Shown in pieces: positions 52,872 to 62,597 of a stretch of 64,000 nucleotides of DNA. The position numbers and the translations under genes were made by a program. Under the pieces are notes generated by a model. The model was not told the DNA's origin. It made no database searches and saw only the letters and a program-made list of their open reading frames with translations. The DNA is from Nitrococcus mobilis Nb-231 (lineage in GTDB: Bacteria > Pseudomonadota > Gammaproteobacteria > Nitrococcales > Nitrococcaceae), in NCBI RefSeq assembly GCF_000153205.1, contig NZ_CH672427.1:3216596-3280595 (forward strand), given 5' to 3'. Every line of letters begins with the position of its first letter. Positions within the stretch are counted from its first letter, which is position 1.

Positions 52872-53651
52872 TTAGGGCGAATCGACCATGTGTGCATCGT
52901 CGACACCATAGTCAGCCAATTGTTGGGCAAGCCGGACGGCCGCTTCACGGCTGCGCAATGGGCCCAGCCTTACCCGGTAGTATTTGTTCCGCCCACGCTG
53001 AATAGGCTCCACCCGTATCGGAGTTGTGAATTGGCCGGTCTCGAGTTGTCCTTGTAGCCGATAGGCGTTCGCTTGATCAGTAAATGCTCCCGCTTGGACA
53101 TAAAATACCGCGTCGCGTTGAGCGTCAATGGCACTCACGGGGACGGCTGCGGGCGCCTGAGGGGCGGCGCTTGGGTGTCGCTCACTCGCCTGGGTTGGCC
53201 TGGCGCTCAGGGCACGGATCTCCACCGTTGCAATGCCCTCATTGAGCATGTCGAGCTGCTTGGCCGCTGCATAGGAAAGATCGATGATGCGATTGCGCAC
53301 GAATGGACCTCGATCATTGATGCGCACCACCGCGTGCCGCCCGTTTGTCAGGTTGGTTACTTCGACCCGGCTGGGGATGGGTAGGCGCTTATGAGCGGCC
53401 GTCATGGCATACATGTTATAAAGCTCGCCGCTGGAGGTGCGTCGGCCGTGAAATTTGCGGCCATACCAGGAAGCGATACCGTGTTGGACGAAACCATCGG
53501 CGCTACGCAGGACATGGTAGCGTTGACCGTGCACCACGTAGCTGCCTGTCTTGACGCTCGAACGGCTCGATCCGTTTTCAGGGTTGAGACTGCAGCCGGT
53601 GGTCGCCAAACCGAAGAGCAAAGCGGTCAACCAGCGCGGCGGCTGTGTCAT
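52872..53651 (-). CDS. rlpA: Septal ring lytic transglycosylase RlpA
   Basis: 259 residues. A lipoprotein (lipobox LATTGC) with a double-psi beta-barrel (QHGIASWYGRKFHGRRTSSGE, VRINDRGPFVRNRIIDLSYA) and a C-terminal SPOR domain (YVQAGAFTDQANAYRL, YYRVRLGPLRSREAAVRLA) that binds denuded glycan strands. The start overlaps the mltB stop by four bases. It cuts glycan at daughter-cell separation in Pseudomonas; the same role here is inferred. Confidence 0.95.
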   Translation of the reverse strand: MTQPPRWLTALLFGLATTGCSLNPENGSSRSSVKTGSYVVHGQRYHVLRSADGFVQHGIASWYGRKFHGRRTSSGELYNMYAMTAAHKRLPIPSRVEVTNLTNGRHAVVRINDRGPFVRNRIIDLSYAAAKQLDMLNEGIATVEIRALSARPTQASERHPSAAPQAPAAVPVSAIDAQRDAVFYVQAGAFTDQANAYRLQGQLETGQFTTPIRVEPIQRGRNKYYRVRLGPLRSREAAVRLAQQLADYGVDDAHMVDSP

Positions 53652-54679
53652 CGGCCCGTCTCGTGCCGTTGGGAGATTGCCCGGCTCAATTGATAAACGG
53701 CCATGGCATAGAGCGCACTGTGGTTATAGCGTGTGATGACATAGAAGTTGGGTAGCCCGACCCAGTATTCGGGGCCCTCCTTACCCTCGAGAATGACCAG
53801 GCCAGCCGGCTGCTCGGCGGAGAGTGTATGCTTGGGGACTACCCCACGTTTGCGCAGCTCAGCCACGCTGCTATCGGCCTTGAGTTGCCGCGCTGCTTGG
53901 CGGCGTGGGAGCTCAGTGGCCACATTCGCTGGCACAGCTACGTTCTCGCTGTGCCGCCAACCGTGCTTCCTGAAGTAGTTGGCAACGCTGCCGATGGCAT
54001 CCTCGGGCTGATCCCACAGGTCACGGTGGCCGTCGCGGTTGAAATCAACGGCATACACACGGTAGCTGCTGCTGATGAACTGCGGTATACCCATGGCCCC
54101 GGCGTAGGAGCCTTTGGGCTGCAGCGGGTCGAAGCCTTCTTCCCGGGAGAGCAACAGGTATTGTTCCAGCTCGCTTCGAAAGAATTTGCTGCGCGGTGGA
54201 TAATCGAAGGCGAGCGTGCGTAGGGCGTCGATAACTCGGTGCTTGCCACGGTAGCGCCCGTAACGGGTTTCAACGCCGAGAATGGCGACAATAATCTGGG
54301 GGGGGACTCCATACTGCTGCGCCGCTCGTTCGAGCACGACTTGGTTTTGCTCCCAGAAGGTCACGCCCTGACGGATTCTGGATTGCTGCAGGAAAATCGG
54401 TCGGTAACGATGCCAGGGCAGCGCTTCCGCTGGTTTGGCGATTGCGGTCAGTATGTCATCCTGGCGCGCGCTTTGCGCAAGGAGGTGCTCGATTTCCCGA
54501 GCATCGAAGCCGTGCCGGCTGGCCATCTGGTCGGCGAAGCGTCCGAAGGCCTTGGTATCCGATGTGTTCGTGTCGGCATGGGCGATACTGACCAGGATCG
54601 CCCAGAGCAGTATGGATAAAAGCCCATTCAGGATGTGCGGATAGCATTTTTTTATAGACAAGCCTGTTCTCCTTGCCAC
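53648..54679 (-). CDS. mltB: Membrane-bound lytic murein transglycosylase B (MltB)
   Basis: 343 residues with an N-terminal signal or membrane helix (LLSILLWAILVSIAHA). The family-3 lytic transglycosylase core has the catalytic glutamate in AILGVETRYGRYRG, followed by QPKGSYAGAMGIPQFISSSY and DFNRDGHRDLWDQPEDAIGS. No lipobox cysteine is clear, so it may be a soluble or anchored periplasmic form (SltB1-like). It overlaps rlpA. Confidence 0.92.
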   Translation of the reverse strand: MARRTGLSIKKCYPHILNGLLSILLWAILVSIAHADTNTSDTKAFGRFADQMASRHGFDAREIEHLLAQSARQDDILTAIAKPAEALPWHRYRPIFLQQSRIRQGVTFWEQNQVVLERAAQQYGVPPQIIVAILGVETRYGRYRGKHRVIDALRTLAFDYPPRSKFFRSELEQYLLLSREEGFDPLQPKGSYAGAMGIPQFISSSYRVYAVDFNRDGHRDLWDQPEDAIGSVANYFRKHGWRHSENVAVPANVATELPRRQAARQLKADSSVAELRKRGVVPKHTLSAEQPAGLVILEGKEGPEYWVGLPNFYVITRYNHSALYAMAVYQLSRAISQRHETGR

Positions 54680-54816
54680 ATGACCACCCTGGGTTGCGCC
54701 GCGCAGTGCAATCCTCGCCGCGCTGGTTCACTGCATTGAGTGCGGTAGTATTAGGTCCGCTGCGCTGACAGATAGCGTCGCAATTCCAGGTTGCCCCCTC
54801 GACATCCCGTGCTGGC

Positions 54817-55947
54817 TCACGACACCCATAGACGTCGATGCGTATGGATGGACATGAGCATACCGAAGGCAGCCAGTAGGGTCACTATGGAGGTTCCGCC
54901 ATAGCTGATCAGTGGCAGTGGCAGTCCTACCACAGGCAGCAACCCCGATACCATGCCGATGTTCACAAAGAAGTAGATGAAGAAGGTCAGCACGATACTG
55001 CCGGCAAGCAGCCGGCCATAATTGTCCTGGGCATGCGAGGCGATATGTAGGCCGCGGGCGATCACCATAAAATAGAGCACCAGTAACAGGATGACACCGA
55101 TGAACCCAAACTCTTCGGCGAGCACGGCGAAGACGAAATCGGTGTGTTGCTCCGGTAGGAAGCTTAGATGCGCTTGGCTCCCGTTGAGCCAGCCTTTGCC
55201 GTACAGACCGCCCGAGCCGATGGCGATCTTCGATTGGATGACGTGGTAGCCGGTGCCGAGAGGGTCACGCGTCGGATCAAGGAAGGTCAACACCCGCTCG
55301 CGCTGATAATCGTGTAACAAGAGAAACCATAACGGCGGGGCGCTCGCTGCCATGGTAATGATCATGGTCAAAATCACCCACCAGGCGAGTCCGACCAGGA
55401 AGAGTACGGAGAGGCCGGATAGGGTTACCAGCAAGGCGGTGCCGAGATCGGGTTCGATGGCGATTACCCCTGCCGGTACGACGATGAGGAGCAGGCTGAT
55501 GGCAAGACGACCCCAATGAGGGGGCAGATCCCTGGCACCAAGAAATGCGCTCAGCATCATGGGCAAGGCGAGTTTCATCATTTCCGAGGGCTGAAAGCGC
55601 ACCACTCCCAGATCCAGCCAGCGCTTAGCACCGCCTCCGGCGACACCGAACAGGAGCACGCTGAACAGTAACAGTAGACTAAGCCCATAGAACCAGGGCG
55701 CCCAGCGTCGCAGCTGTCTCGGAGGTATTTGCGCGACCGCAAACAGCACGCCGAACGCGATGCCCAGCCGTACCACTTGCTTGTCGATCTGATCGATCTG
55801 CGCTCCAAACGCGCTGTAGAGGACGATCAGGCCAAAGACCGCGAGCAGCAGCAATGGCGTCAACAAGGTCGGATCGATATGCAGACGGCGCTGGATGAAC
55901 GACAGTTGAGTAGTGGCCACGGTCGAATCGGTAGGGTTGAAGCGCAC
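54817..55947 (-). CDS. rodA: Peptidoglycan glycosyltransferase RodA (SEDS)
   Basis: 376 residues, about ten membrane helices. It polymerises glycan strands of the lateral wall with PBP2. SEDS signs: FQPSEMMKLALPMML, IAIEPDLGTALLVTLSGL (with the Asp near LGTA), TDFVFAVLAEEFGFIG and PLISYGGTSIVTLLAAFG. It starts 18 bases after the mrdA stop, as in most rod-shaped gammaproteobacteria. Confidence 0.96.
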   Translation of the reverse strand: MRFNPTDSTVATTQLSFIQRRLHIDPTLLTPLLLLAVFGLIVLYSAFGAQIDQIDKQVVRLGIAFGVLFAVAQIPPRQLRRWAPWFYGLSLLLLFSVLLFGVAGGGAKRWLDLGVVRFQPSEMMKLALPMMLSAFLGARDLPPHWGRLAISLLLIVVPAGVIAIEPDLGTALLVTLSGLSVLFLVGLAWWVILTMIITMAASAPPLWFLLLHDYQRERVLTFLDPTRDPLGTGYHVIQSKIAIGSGGLYGKGWLNGSQAHLSFLPEQHTDFVFAVLAEEFGFIGVILLLVLYFMVIARGLHIASHAQDNYGRLLAGSIVLTFFIYFFVNIGMVSGLLPVVGLPLPLISYGGTSIVTLLAAFGMLMSIHTHRRLWVS

Positions 55948-55965
55948 GCTTAGGGCATCCTTCAG

Positions 55966-57816
55966 TCAGCCGGTAAGCCAGGCATCCATTACTTGTCGGG
56001 CGATCGGGCCCGCCACGGCGCCCCCGCTGCCACCGTTTTCTACTACCACGGCCAGCGCGATGCGTGGATTGTTAACCGGGGCGAATGCGATAAACAGCGC
56101 ATGGTCGTGTAAATGCTCGGCTAAGGCGTTGTCCCCAGCGCGTTCCTCGGCGGCGTGGTCCAGGCCGAAGACCTGCGCGGTGCCGGTTTTCCCGGCGATG
56201 ACATAGCTCGCCCCTTCGCCCACGCGGCGAGCGGTGCCATGGTGGGCGTTGACTACCGCCACCATGGCCTCCTTGACCCGCTCCCAATGCTCGGGCGCTT
56301 TTAACGCAAGGGCCGCTCCAGGGTGGTGCGGTAAAGGTAAGGGCCTGAGCGTGCTCTTACCTGGCGCACGAGAGGCGCGCCCGAGGTGCGGAACGATGGG
56401 TCGGCTGTGGTTGGCGAGCAGCGCGGTCGCGTAGGCGAGCTGTAGCGGCGTCACCAGTAAAAACCCCTGCCCGATGCCGGTGATGACCGTTTCGCCAGGG
56501 TACCAGGGCTCACCTTTGGTCTGACGTTTCCAGCGCCTCGAGGGGATGAGCCCGCGGAGCTCACCTTTTAGGTCGATCCCGGTCGGTTGTCCGAAGCCAA
56601 ATCGCGCCAGCGCATCATAAATGGCATCGATGCCAAGATCGTAGGCAAGTTTATAGAAGTAAACGTCGCAGGACTGGGCGATTGCCTGCTCGAAGTTCAT
56701 CCAGCCATGCCCCCAACGCTTCCAATCATACCAACGATAACTGCTGCCCGAGAGGCTGAAGTGGCCGGGACAATAAATCGTGTCGTTGGCCTGGCGTACC
56801 CCCGTTTCGAGGCCGGCTAGACCGACGAACGGTTTGATCGTCGATCCAGGAGGGTATTGGCCGCGCAGGCTGCGATTGAACAGCGGTTCATCCCGGTTGG
56901 TTTGTAGGCGCTTGTAGTCCTTCAGGGCAATCCCGTTGACGAACAGATTCGGGTCATAGGCCGGTTTGCTGACTAAGGCGAGAATCTCGCCGTTGCGGGG
57001 ATCCAGTGCAACCACGGCGCCGCTGCGGTTACCCAGCGCGTTCTCTGCGATCCTCTGTAGACGTAGATCCAACGTAAGATAGAGATCCTGCCCTGGGGTC
57101 GGGGCGCTGTGTGAGAGCGTTCGAATGATCCGGCCCAGCGCGTTCGTCTCCTGGTGTTCCAGCCCGGCCGCACCATGCAACAAAGTCTCGTAGTAGCGCT
57201 CGATTCCGATCTTGCCGATGTGGCTGCTGGGCTGGTACTGGGTAGGATCGGCTTGGCTGAGTTCGTGCTCGTTGATTCGTCCGACGTAGCCGAGGGCGTG
57301 TACAGCGATTTCCCTGTGTGGATAGTGGCGGGTCAGATGCGCCTTGACCTCCACACCAGGGAAGCGTTGGCGGTTCACCGCGAAGCGCGCCACTTCGACT
57401 TCGGTAAGCTCGAACTTGAGCGGAATTTCCTGAAACGGCGGTGATTGCTCGAGCAGGACGTGGAAGCGTTCCAGATCGGTCGGGCGCAATTTCACCAACC
57501 CGGCAAGGCCGCGCAGGGTAGCTCGCAGATCCTTCACCTGCTCGGGGACGAGCACTAAGCGGAAAGATGGCCGATTCTCGGCAAGCAGGATGCCGTTGCG
57601 GTCATAAATCAACCCCCGGGGCGGCGGTATGGCTCGCAGACGCAGCCGATTATCCTGCGAGAGGGTAGTGTAGCGTTGGTGGTTGAGTATCTGGAGGTAG
57701 CCAAGCCGGCTGATAAGGCCGCTGGCGAGCACCAGCATGCCGAGCAATGCAACGGCCAGGCGGCGGCGTATGATGCGGATATCGTGGGCATGATCGCTAA
57801 GGTGTGGCAAAAACAT
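55966..57816 (-). CDS. mrdA: Penicillin-binding protein 2 (MrdA)
   Basis: 616 residues. Transpeptidase of the elongation machinery. One N-terminal membrane helix (LAVALLGMLVLASGLISRLG), a dimerisation domain with PPPRGLIYDRNGILLAENR, and a transpeptidase domain with YPPGSTIKPF (SxxK), QSCDVYFYKLA (SxD-type) and VIAGKTGTAQVFG (KTG). It lies between mreD and rodA. Confidence 0.96.
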   Translation of the reverse strand: MFLPHLSDHAHDIRIIRRRLAVALLGMLVLASGLISRLGYLQILNHQRYTTLSQDNRLRLRAIPPPRGLIYDRNGILLAENRPSFRLVLVPEQVKDLRATLRGLAGLVKLRPTDLERFHVLLEQSPPFQEIPLKFELTEVEVARFAVNRQRFPGVEVKAHLTRHYPHREIAVHALGYVGRINEHELSQADPTQYQPSSHIGKIGIERYYETLLHGAAGLEHQETNALGRIIRTLSHSAPTPGQDLYLTLDLRLQRIAENALGNRSGAVVALDPRNGEILALVSKPAYDPNLFVNGIALKDYKRLQTNRDEPLFNRSLRGQYPPGSTIKPFVGLAGLETGVRQANDTIYCPGHFSLSGSSYRWYDWKRWGHGWMNFEQAIAQSCDVYFYKLAYDLGIDAIYDALARFGFGQPTGIDLKGELRGLIPSRRWKRQTKGEPWYPGETVITGIGQGFLLVTPLQLAYATALLANHSRPIVPHLGRASRAPGKSTLRPLPLPHHPGAALALKAPEHWERVKEAMVAVVNAHHGTARRVGEGASYVIAGKTGTAQVFGLDHAAEERAGDNALAEHLHDHALFIAFAPVNNPRIALAVVVENGGSGGAVAGPIARQVMDAWLTG

Positions 57817-57823
57817 GATGGCT

Positions 57824-58312
57824 CTACCGCACCTGGAAGCGGCGGCGAACCGCGCGCAGACCTAGGAATAGAGGCGGCCAGAGCGCGGCGCCCGTCAGCG
57901 CCGGCAGCCAGTATTGCCAATCGACGCCCGGGTGGCCGATCAGTCCCCGAGTCCACAGCAAAATCAACCGTATGACCAGCAGCAACAGCAGCGTACTTAG
58001 AGCCTGTTGCCACAGTGGAAAGACGCGAATCTGCCGATGCAGTTTGAGTGTGAGGAAAGCGGCAACACTGAAGGCGAGCGCATGTGCACCGAGCAGGAAT
58101 CCCTGCAGCACATCCTGCAGCAGCCCGACTGTCCACGCTACGGTGACCCCGACCCGTTGGGGAAGTGCCATACACCAATAGATGAGAATCAGGGCGGTCC
58201 ATTCGGGGCGCAGTGGTTTTGCCCACATCGGCAACGGTAGGACAGTCAAAACCAGGCCTGCCAGCAGGCTCAACAGAATAATCCGAGCAGCGGAGGGCGC
58301 GCACACGCTCAC
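57824..58312 (-). CDS. mreD: Rod shape-determining protein MreD
   Basis: 162 residues, about five membrane helices (IILLSLLAGLVLTVLPLP, ALILIYWCMALPQRVGV, DVLQGFLLGAHALAFSVAAF and others). It joins MreC and MreB to the RodA/PBP2 complex. It overlaps the mreC end by four bases and is followed after seven bases by mrdA. Confidence 0.92.
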   Translation of the reverse strand: MSVCAPSAARIILLSLLAGLVLTVLPLPMWAKPLRPEWTALILIYWCMALPQRVGVTVAWTVGLLQDVLQGFLLGAHALAFSVAAFLTLKLHRQIRVFPLWQQALSTLLLLLVIRLILLWTRGLIGHPGVDWQYWLPALTGAALWPPLFLGLRAVRRRFQVR

Positions 58313-59148
58313 GGACCGGGCTGCTTCCCCGGCGGCGGCTCAACCTTGTCGCCGGTGCTTGTCAGCCGCACGGCTTTTTGATCGCGTTTGACCACTAGCA
58401 CCTCCTGCAGCCGATCCAGCGCCGCTGTAGGGCTGGCCAGCACCCGCGCGAATGGCGGCCCTGGATCCGTGGTAACGGATTTCACGCGTGCCACCGGGTA
58501 GCCGCGTGGAAAGCGCCCGCCCAAACCCGAGGTGATCAGTAAATCGCCAGCCCGAATGTCCGTATTATTGGGGAGATTGGTCAGCTTCAGTTCGTGGAGA
58601 TTGCCGGTGCCCACGGCGATGCTGCGGATGCCGTTGCGGTTGACTCGCACAGGAATGGCGTGGCTGGGATCGGTGATCAGCCGCACCATGGCGCTGAGCG
58701 GCCCCACTTTATCCACCTGGCCGACGATCCCATCGGCATCGAGTACCGGCTGGCCGTGGAAGATACTGTCGCGAGCGCCTTTGCCGATCTGTATTAAGTG
58801 GCTGTACGGGTCTAGGCTGACGCGCATCAACGGTGCGATCAACACCGGCTTCCCAACGTCATAGGATGAGTCGAGCAGTTGACGCAAGCGAATATTCTCT
58901 TCTTCGAGTGCGTCGAGCTTTTGTAGTCGTGCTTCATTGAGGAGTCGTTGGGCCTGCAGACGCTCGTTTTCTGCCATCAATCGGCGCCGCCCGGAGAGCT
59001 CCCGCGAGATCACGTTGCCCATCTCGAAGGGAAAATCCACCACCACCCGAATGGGATACACCATTGCGGCGAGCGTATAGCGGATGGGTTCGGGCACGCC
59101 TTGCCGCTGGTCCAGCGCCATTAGCAATATCGAGAGCAGGGCCAGCAC
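58309..59148 (-). CDS. mreC: Rod shape-determining protein MreC
   Basis: 279 residues from GTG 59148, the first ordinary start codon. A coiled coil (RLMAENERLQAQRLLNEARL) is followed by the beta-domain LDPYSHLIQIGKGARDSIFHGQ, GIVGQVDKVGPLSAMVRLIT and GDLLITSGLGGRFPRGYPVA. However, the same frame upstream of 59148 reads IKPLFRQGPSITVRVI, which matches the conserved start MKPxFxRGPS of MreC, and it begins with an ATC codon at 59196-59194 where ATG is expected. The protein may therefore start at 59196 with a rare AUC codon, or the base is a mutation or error. It assembles under mreB and above mreD. Confidence 0.92.
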   Translation of the reverse strand: MLALLSILLMALDQRQGVPEPIRYTLAAMVYPIRVVVDFPFEMGNVISRELSGRRRLMAENERLQAQRLLNEARLQKLDALEEENIRLRQLLDSSYDVGKPVLIAPLMRVSLDPYSHLIQIGKGARDSIFHGQPVLDADGIVGQVDKVGPLSAMVRLITDPSHAIPVRVNRNGIRSIAVGTGNLHELKLTNLPNNTDIRAGDLLITSGLGGRFPRGYPVARVKSVTTDPGPPFARVLASPTAALDRLQEVLVVKRDQKAVRLTSTGDKVEPPPGKQPGP

Positions 59149-59549
59149 GATGACGCGTACCGTGATCGATGGGCCTTGTCTGAACAGCGGTTTGATGGTG
59201 TGCCCCCAAGACTCGGTATTACGTCGATATTACGAATAACACCTGGCGGTCGCGTCTATCGAGCGGTGTCGGCCAGCCCGCTTCTGGCCGATCGCTGTGG
59301 TAAAGGGTGACATTTTGGGCTTTAGCGTTGCTTGAGTCCATGAACAGCATCGCAGCTGCGCTAAAGAGACGCTGATTTATTCGATAAGCCTCCTTCGAGA
59401 GAGATCTACTGAGCGCAGTCGAAGGGTTCAGGGCGAGCAGCTAACGTATTGATGCCTATTCCCTTGTGTCCGCTCATGCTGAGTCATGAGCTTGACGAAT
59501 GGCCGAGAAGCATGAGCGGAGTAAGCGTCTTGCTGAAGGAGTGGTTCGG
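59149..59549. other. mreB-mreC intergenic region with repeat-like inverted repeats
   Basis: These 401 bp hold no gene apart from the possible 48-bp mreC extension at the left edge. CCTTCGA near 59393 and TCGAAGG near 59420 flank a GAGATCTACTGAGCGCAG core, a pattern seen in dispersed intergenic repeats. An 11-bp perfect inverted repeat, CCGCTCATGCT (59470-59480) and AGCATGAGCGG (59509-59519), follows. Either may fold in the mreB-mreC transcript and set relative expression. Confidence 0.4.
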
Positions 59550-60675
<1,126 letters not shown>

Positions 60676-60712
60676 TTTTCGTTTTCTCGCTTGATTGAAT
60701 GGAGTCTTGATT

Positions 60713-61000
60713 ATGTCCCTTGGACCCTCGCAAGTTCGAGAAATTGCACATCTTGCACGTCTTACGATAGACGGCAACGATATACCGGCCTACGCGGAAA
60801 ATCTATCGAGAATTCTTGATTTCGTGGATCAGTTGGGTTCGGCTGCAACCGAGGGCACCGCGCCGTTGGCCCACCCGCTCGAGATGCCGCAACGGCTGCG
60901 CGCGGATGCGGTCGATGAGGAGGATCAGCGTGAGCTGTTCCAGTCCATCGCACCGGCGACGCAAGATGGGCTGTATTTGGTGCCAAAGGTGATCGAATGA
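60713..61000 (+). CDS. gatC: Asp-tRNA(Asn)/Glu-tRNA(Gln) amidotransferase subunit C
   Basis: 95 residues from ATG 60713. VREIAHLARLTIDGND, the middle LSRILDFVDQLGSA and the end APATQDGLYLVPKVIE are typical of GatC, which holds GatA and GatB together. An 18-bp longer start (TTG 60695) is less likely. First gene of gatCAB. Confidence 0.94.
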   Translation: MSLGPSQVREIAHLARLTIDGNDIPAYAENLSRILDFVDQLGSAATEGTAPLAHPLEMPQRLRADAVDEEDQRELFQSIAPATQDGLYLVPKVIE

Positions 61001-61081
61001 CTCGGGCGTGAGCGGCGCCGGCACGTGTGATTGTTTTGCAAATCTAGGGCCCCGACCCCGTTTGAGTAGGATCCAAGAGCT

Positions 61082-62536
61082 ATGCACAAAAAAACCATTG
61101 CGCAGCTGGTGGCGGGTTTGCGCAGCGGTGAATTTACCAGTATTGAGCTCACGCGGGCGTGTTTGGAGCGCATCCGGCGGCTCGACTCGAAACTCAACGC
61201 GTTCATCACCGTCTCCGAGGAGCAGGCTTTGGCCGCCGCGCAGGCGGCCGATAGCGCTCGGGCCGTTGGCCAGGGCGGAGCGCTTACGGGTATTCCTATC
61301 GCTCATAAGGACATCTTTTGCACCCGGGGGGTGAAGACCACTTGCGGCAGCCGCATGTTGGATAATTTCATTGCCCCCTACGATGCGCATGTAGTCGAGC
61401 GTTTGAAGGCCGCGGGCGCGGTCATGGTGGGCAAGACCAATATGGACGAGTTCGCTATGGGCTCGTCCAACGAGACCAGTTTCTTCGGCCCGGTGCGCAA
61501 CCCTTGGGTCGATACGGCCGTGCCGGGCGGGTCCTCCGGTGGTTCAGCCGCGGCCGTGGCAGCGCGGCTGGTGCCGGCAGCGACGGGTACGGACACCGGC
61601 GGTTCCATCCGTCAACCGGCGGCTCTGTGCGGCATCAGCGGCCTCAAGCCAACCTATGGGCGGGTGTCGCGCTACGGCATGATCGCCTTTGCCTCGAGCT
61701 TGGACCAGGGCGGACCGATGGCGCGTACCGTGGAAGATCTGGCCTGGCTGATCGAGGCGATGGCAGGTTTCGATCCGCGCGATTCCACCTGCGTCGAGCG
61801 CCCGGTGCCGCGCTATGCGGCCGGTATCGATGCGCCGCTGACGGGCTTGACGATCGGTCTGCCCAAAGAATACTTCGGCGAGGGGCTGAGTCCGGCGGTC
61901 GGCGACCTCATTCAGGCAGCCATCGATGTGTTGCACCGGTTAGGCGCGCAAATCAAGGAGATTTCGTTGCCCAATTCGCGCCTGGCGGTGCCGGTCTACT
62001 ATGTGATCGCCCCGGCCGAGGCCTCCTCCAATCTCTCCCGCTACGACGGGGCGCGATACGGCTATCGCTGTAGCCAACCCCGGGATCTGGAGGACATGTA
62101 TGAGCGCACCCGTAGCGAGGGTTTTGGCGCCGAGGTCAAGCGCCGCATCATGGTGGGCACTTACGTACTCTCGGCGGGTTACTACGATGCCTACTACCTA
62201 AAGGCGCAACAAGTGCGCCGCATGATTCGGGATGATTTTATCCGCGCTTTCGAGGAAGTGGATGTCATCATGGGGCCGACCGCGCCGACGGCGGCCTTCG
62301 ATCTGGGCGAGAAAACCTCGGACCCGGTGCAAATGTACTTATCGGATATCTATACGATCGCGGTCAACCTGGCGGGTTTGCCCGCGTTGTCGATTCCGAC
62401 GGGTTTCGCCGCGGGGCGGCCGGTGGGGCTCCAGCTCATAGGCAACTTCTTCGCCGAGGAACGATTGCTCAACGTGGGGCATCGGTATCAGCAGGAAACG
62501 GATTGGCATGCGCGCATACCACCCGGCTATGAGTGA
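61082..62536 (+). CDS. gatA: Asp-tRNA(Asn)/Glu-tRNA(Gln) amidotransferase subunit A
   Basis: 484 residues. The amidase subunit that frees ammonia from glutamine. The Ser-cisSer-Lys triad is visible: lysine in [10 protein letters not shown], the cis-serine in [14 protein letters not shown] and the nucleophile region [13 protein letters not shown]. Length is standard. It follows gatC by 81 bp and precedes gatB by 61 bp. Its presence shows that this organism makes Gln-tRNA and/or Asn-tRNA by the indirect route. Confidence 0.97.
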   Translation: MHKKTIAQLVAGLRSGEFTSIELTRACLERIRRLDSKLNAFITVSEEQALAAAQAADSARAVGQGGALTGIPIAHKDIFCTRGVKTTCGSRMLDNFIAPYDAHVVERLKAAGAVMVGKTNMDEFAMGSSNETSFFGPVRNPWVDTAVPGGSSGGSAAAVAARLVPAATGTDTGGSIRQPAALCGISGLKPTYGRVSRYGMIAFASSLDQGGPMARTVEDLAWLIEAMAGFDPRDSTCVERPVPRYAAGIDAPLTGLTIGLPKEYFGEGLSPAVGDLIQAAIDVLHRLGAQIKEISLPNSRLAVPVYYVIAPAEASSNLSRYDGARYGYRCSQPRDLEDMYERTRSEGFGAEVKRRIMVGTYVLSAGYYDAYYLKAQQVRRMIRDDFIRAFEEVDVIMGPTAPTAAFDLGEKTSDPVQMYLSDIYTIAVNLAGLPALSIPTGFAAGRPVGLQLIGNFFAEERLLNVGHRYQQETDWHARIPPGYE

Positions 62537-62597
62537 GCCGGGTGGCTGCCGATAAGCGGGCGGCGCACGGATTTTTGGGACTAAAGAAGAGGCGGGC

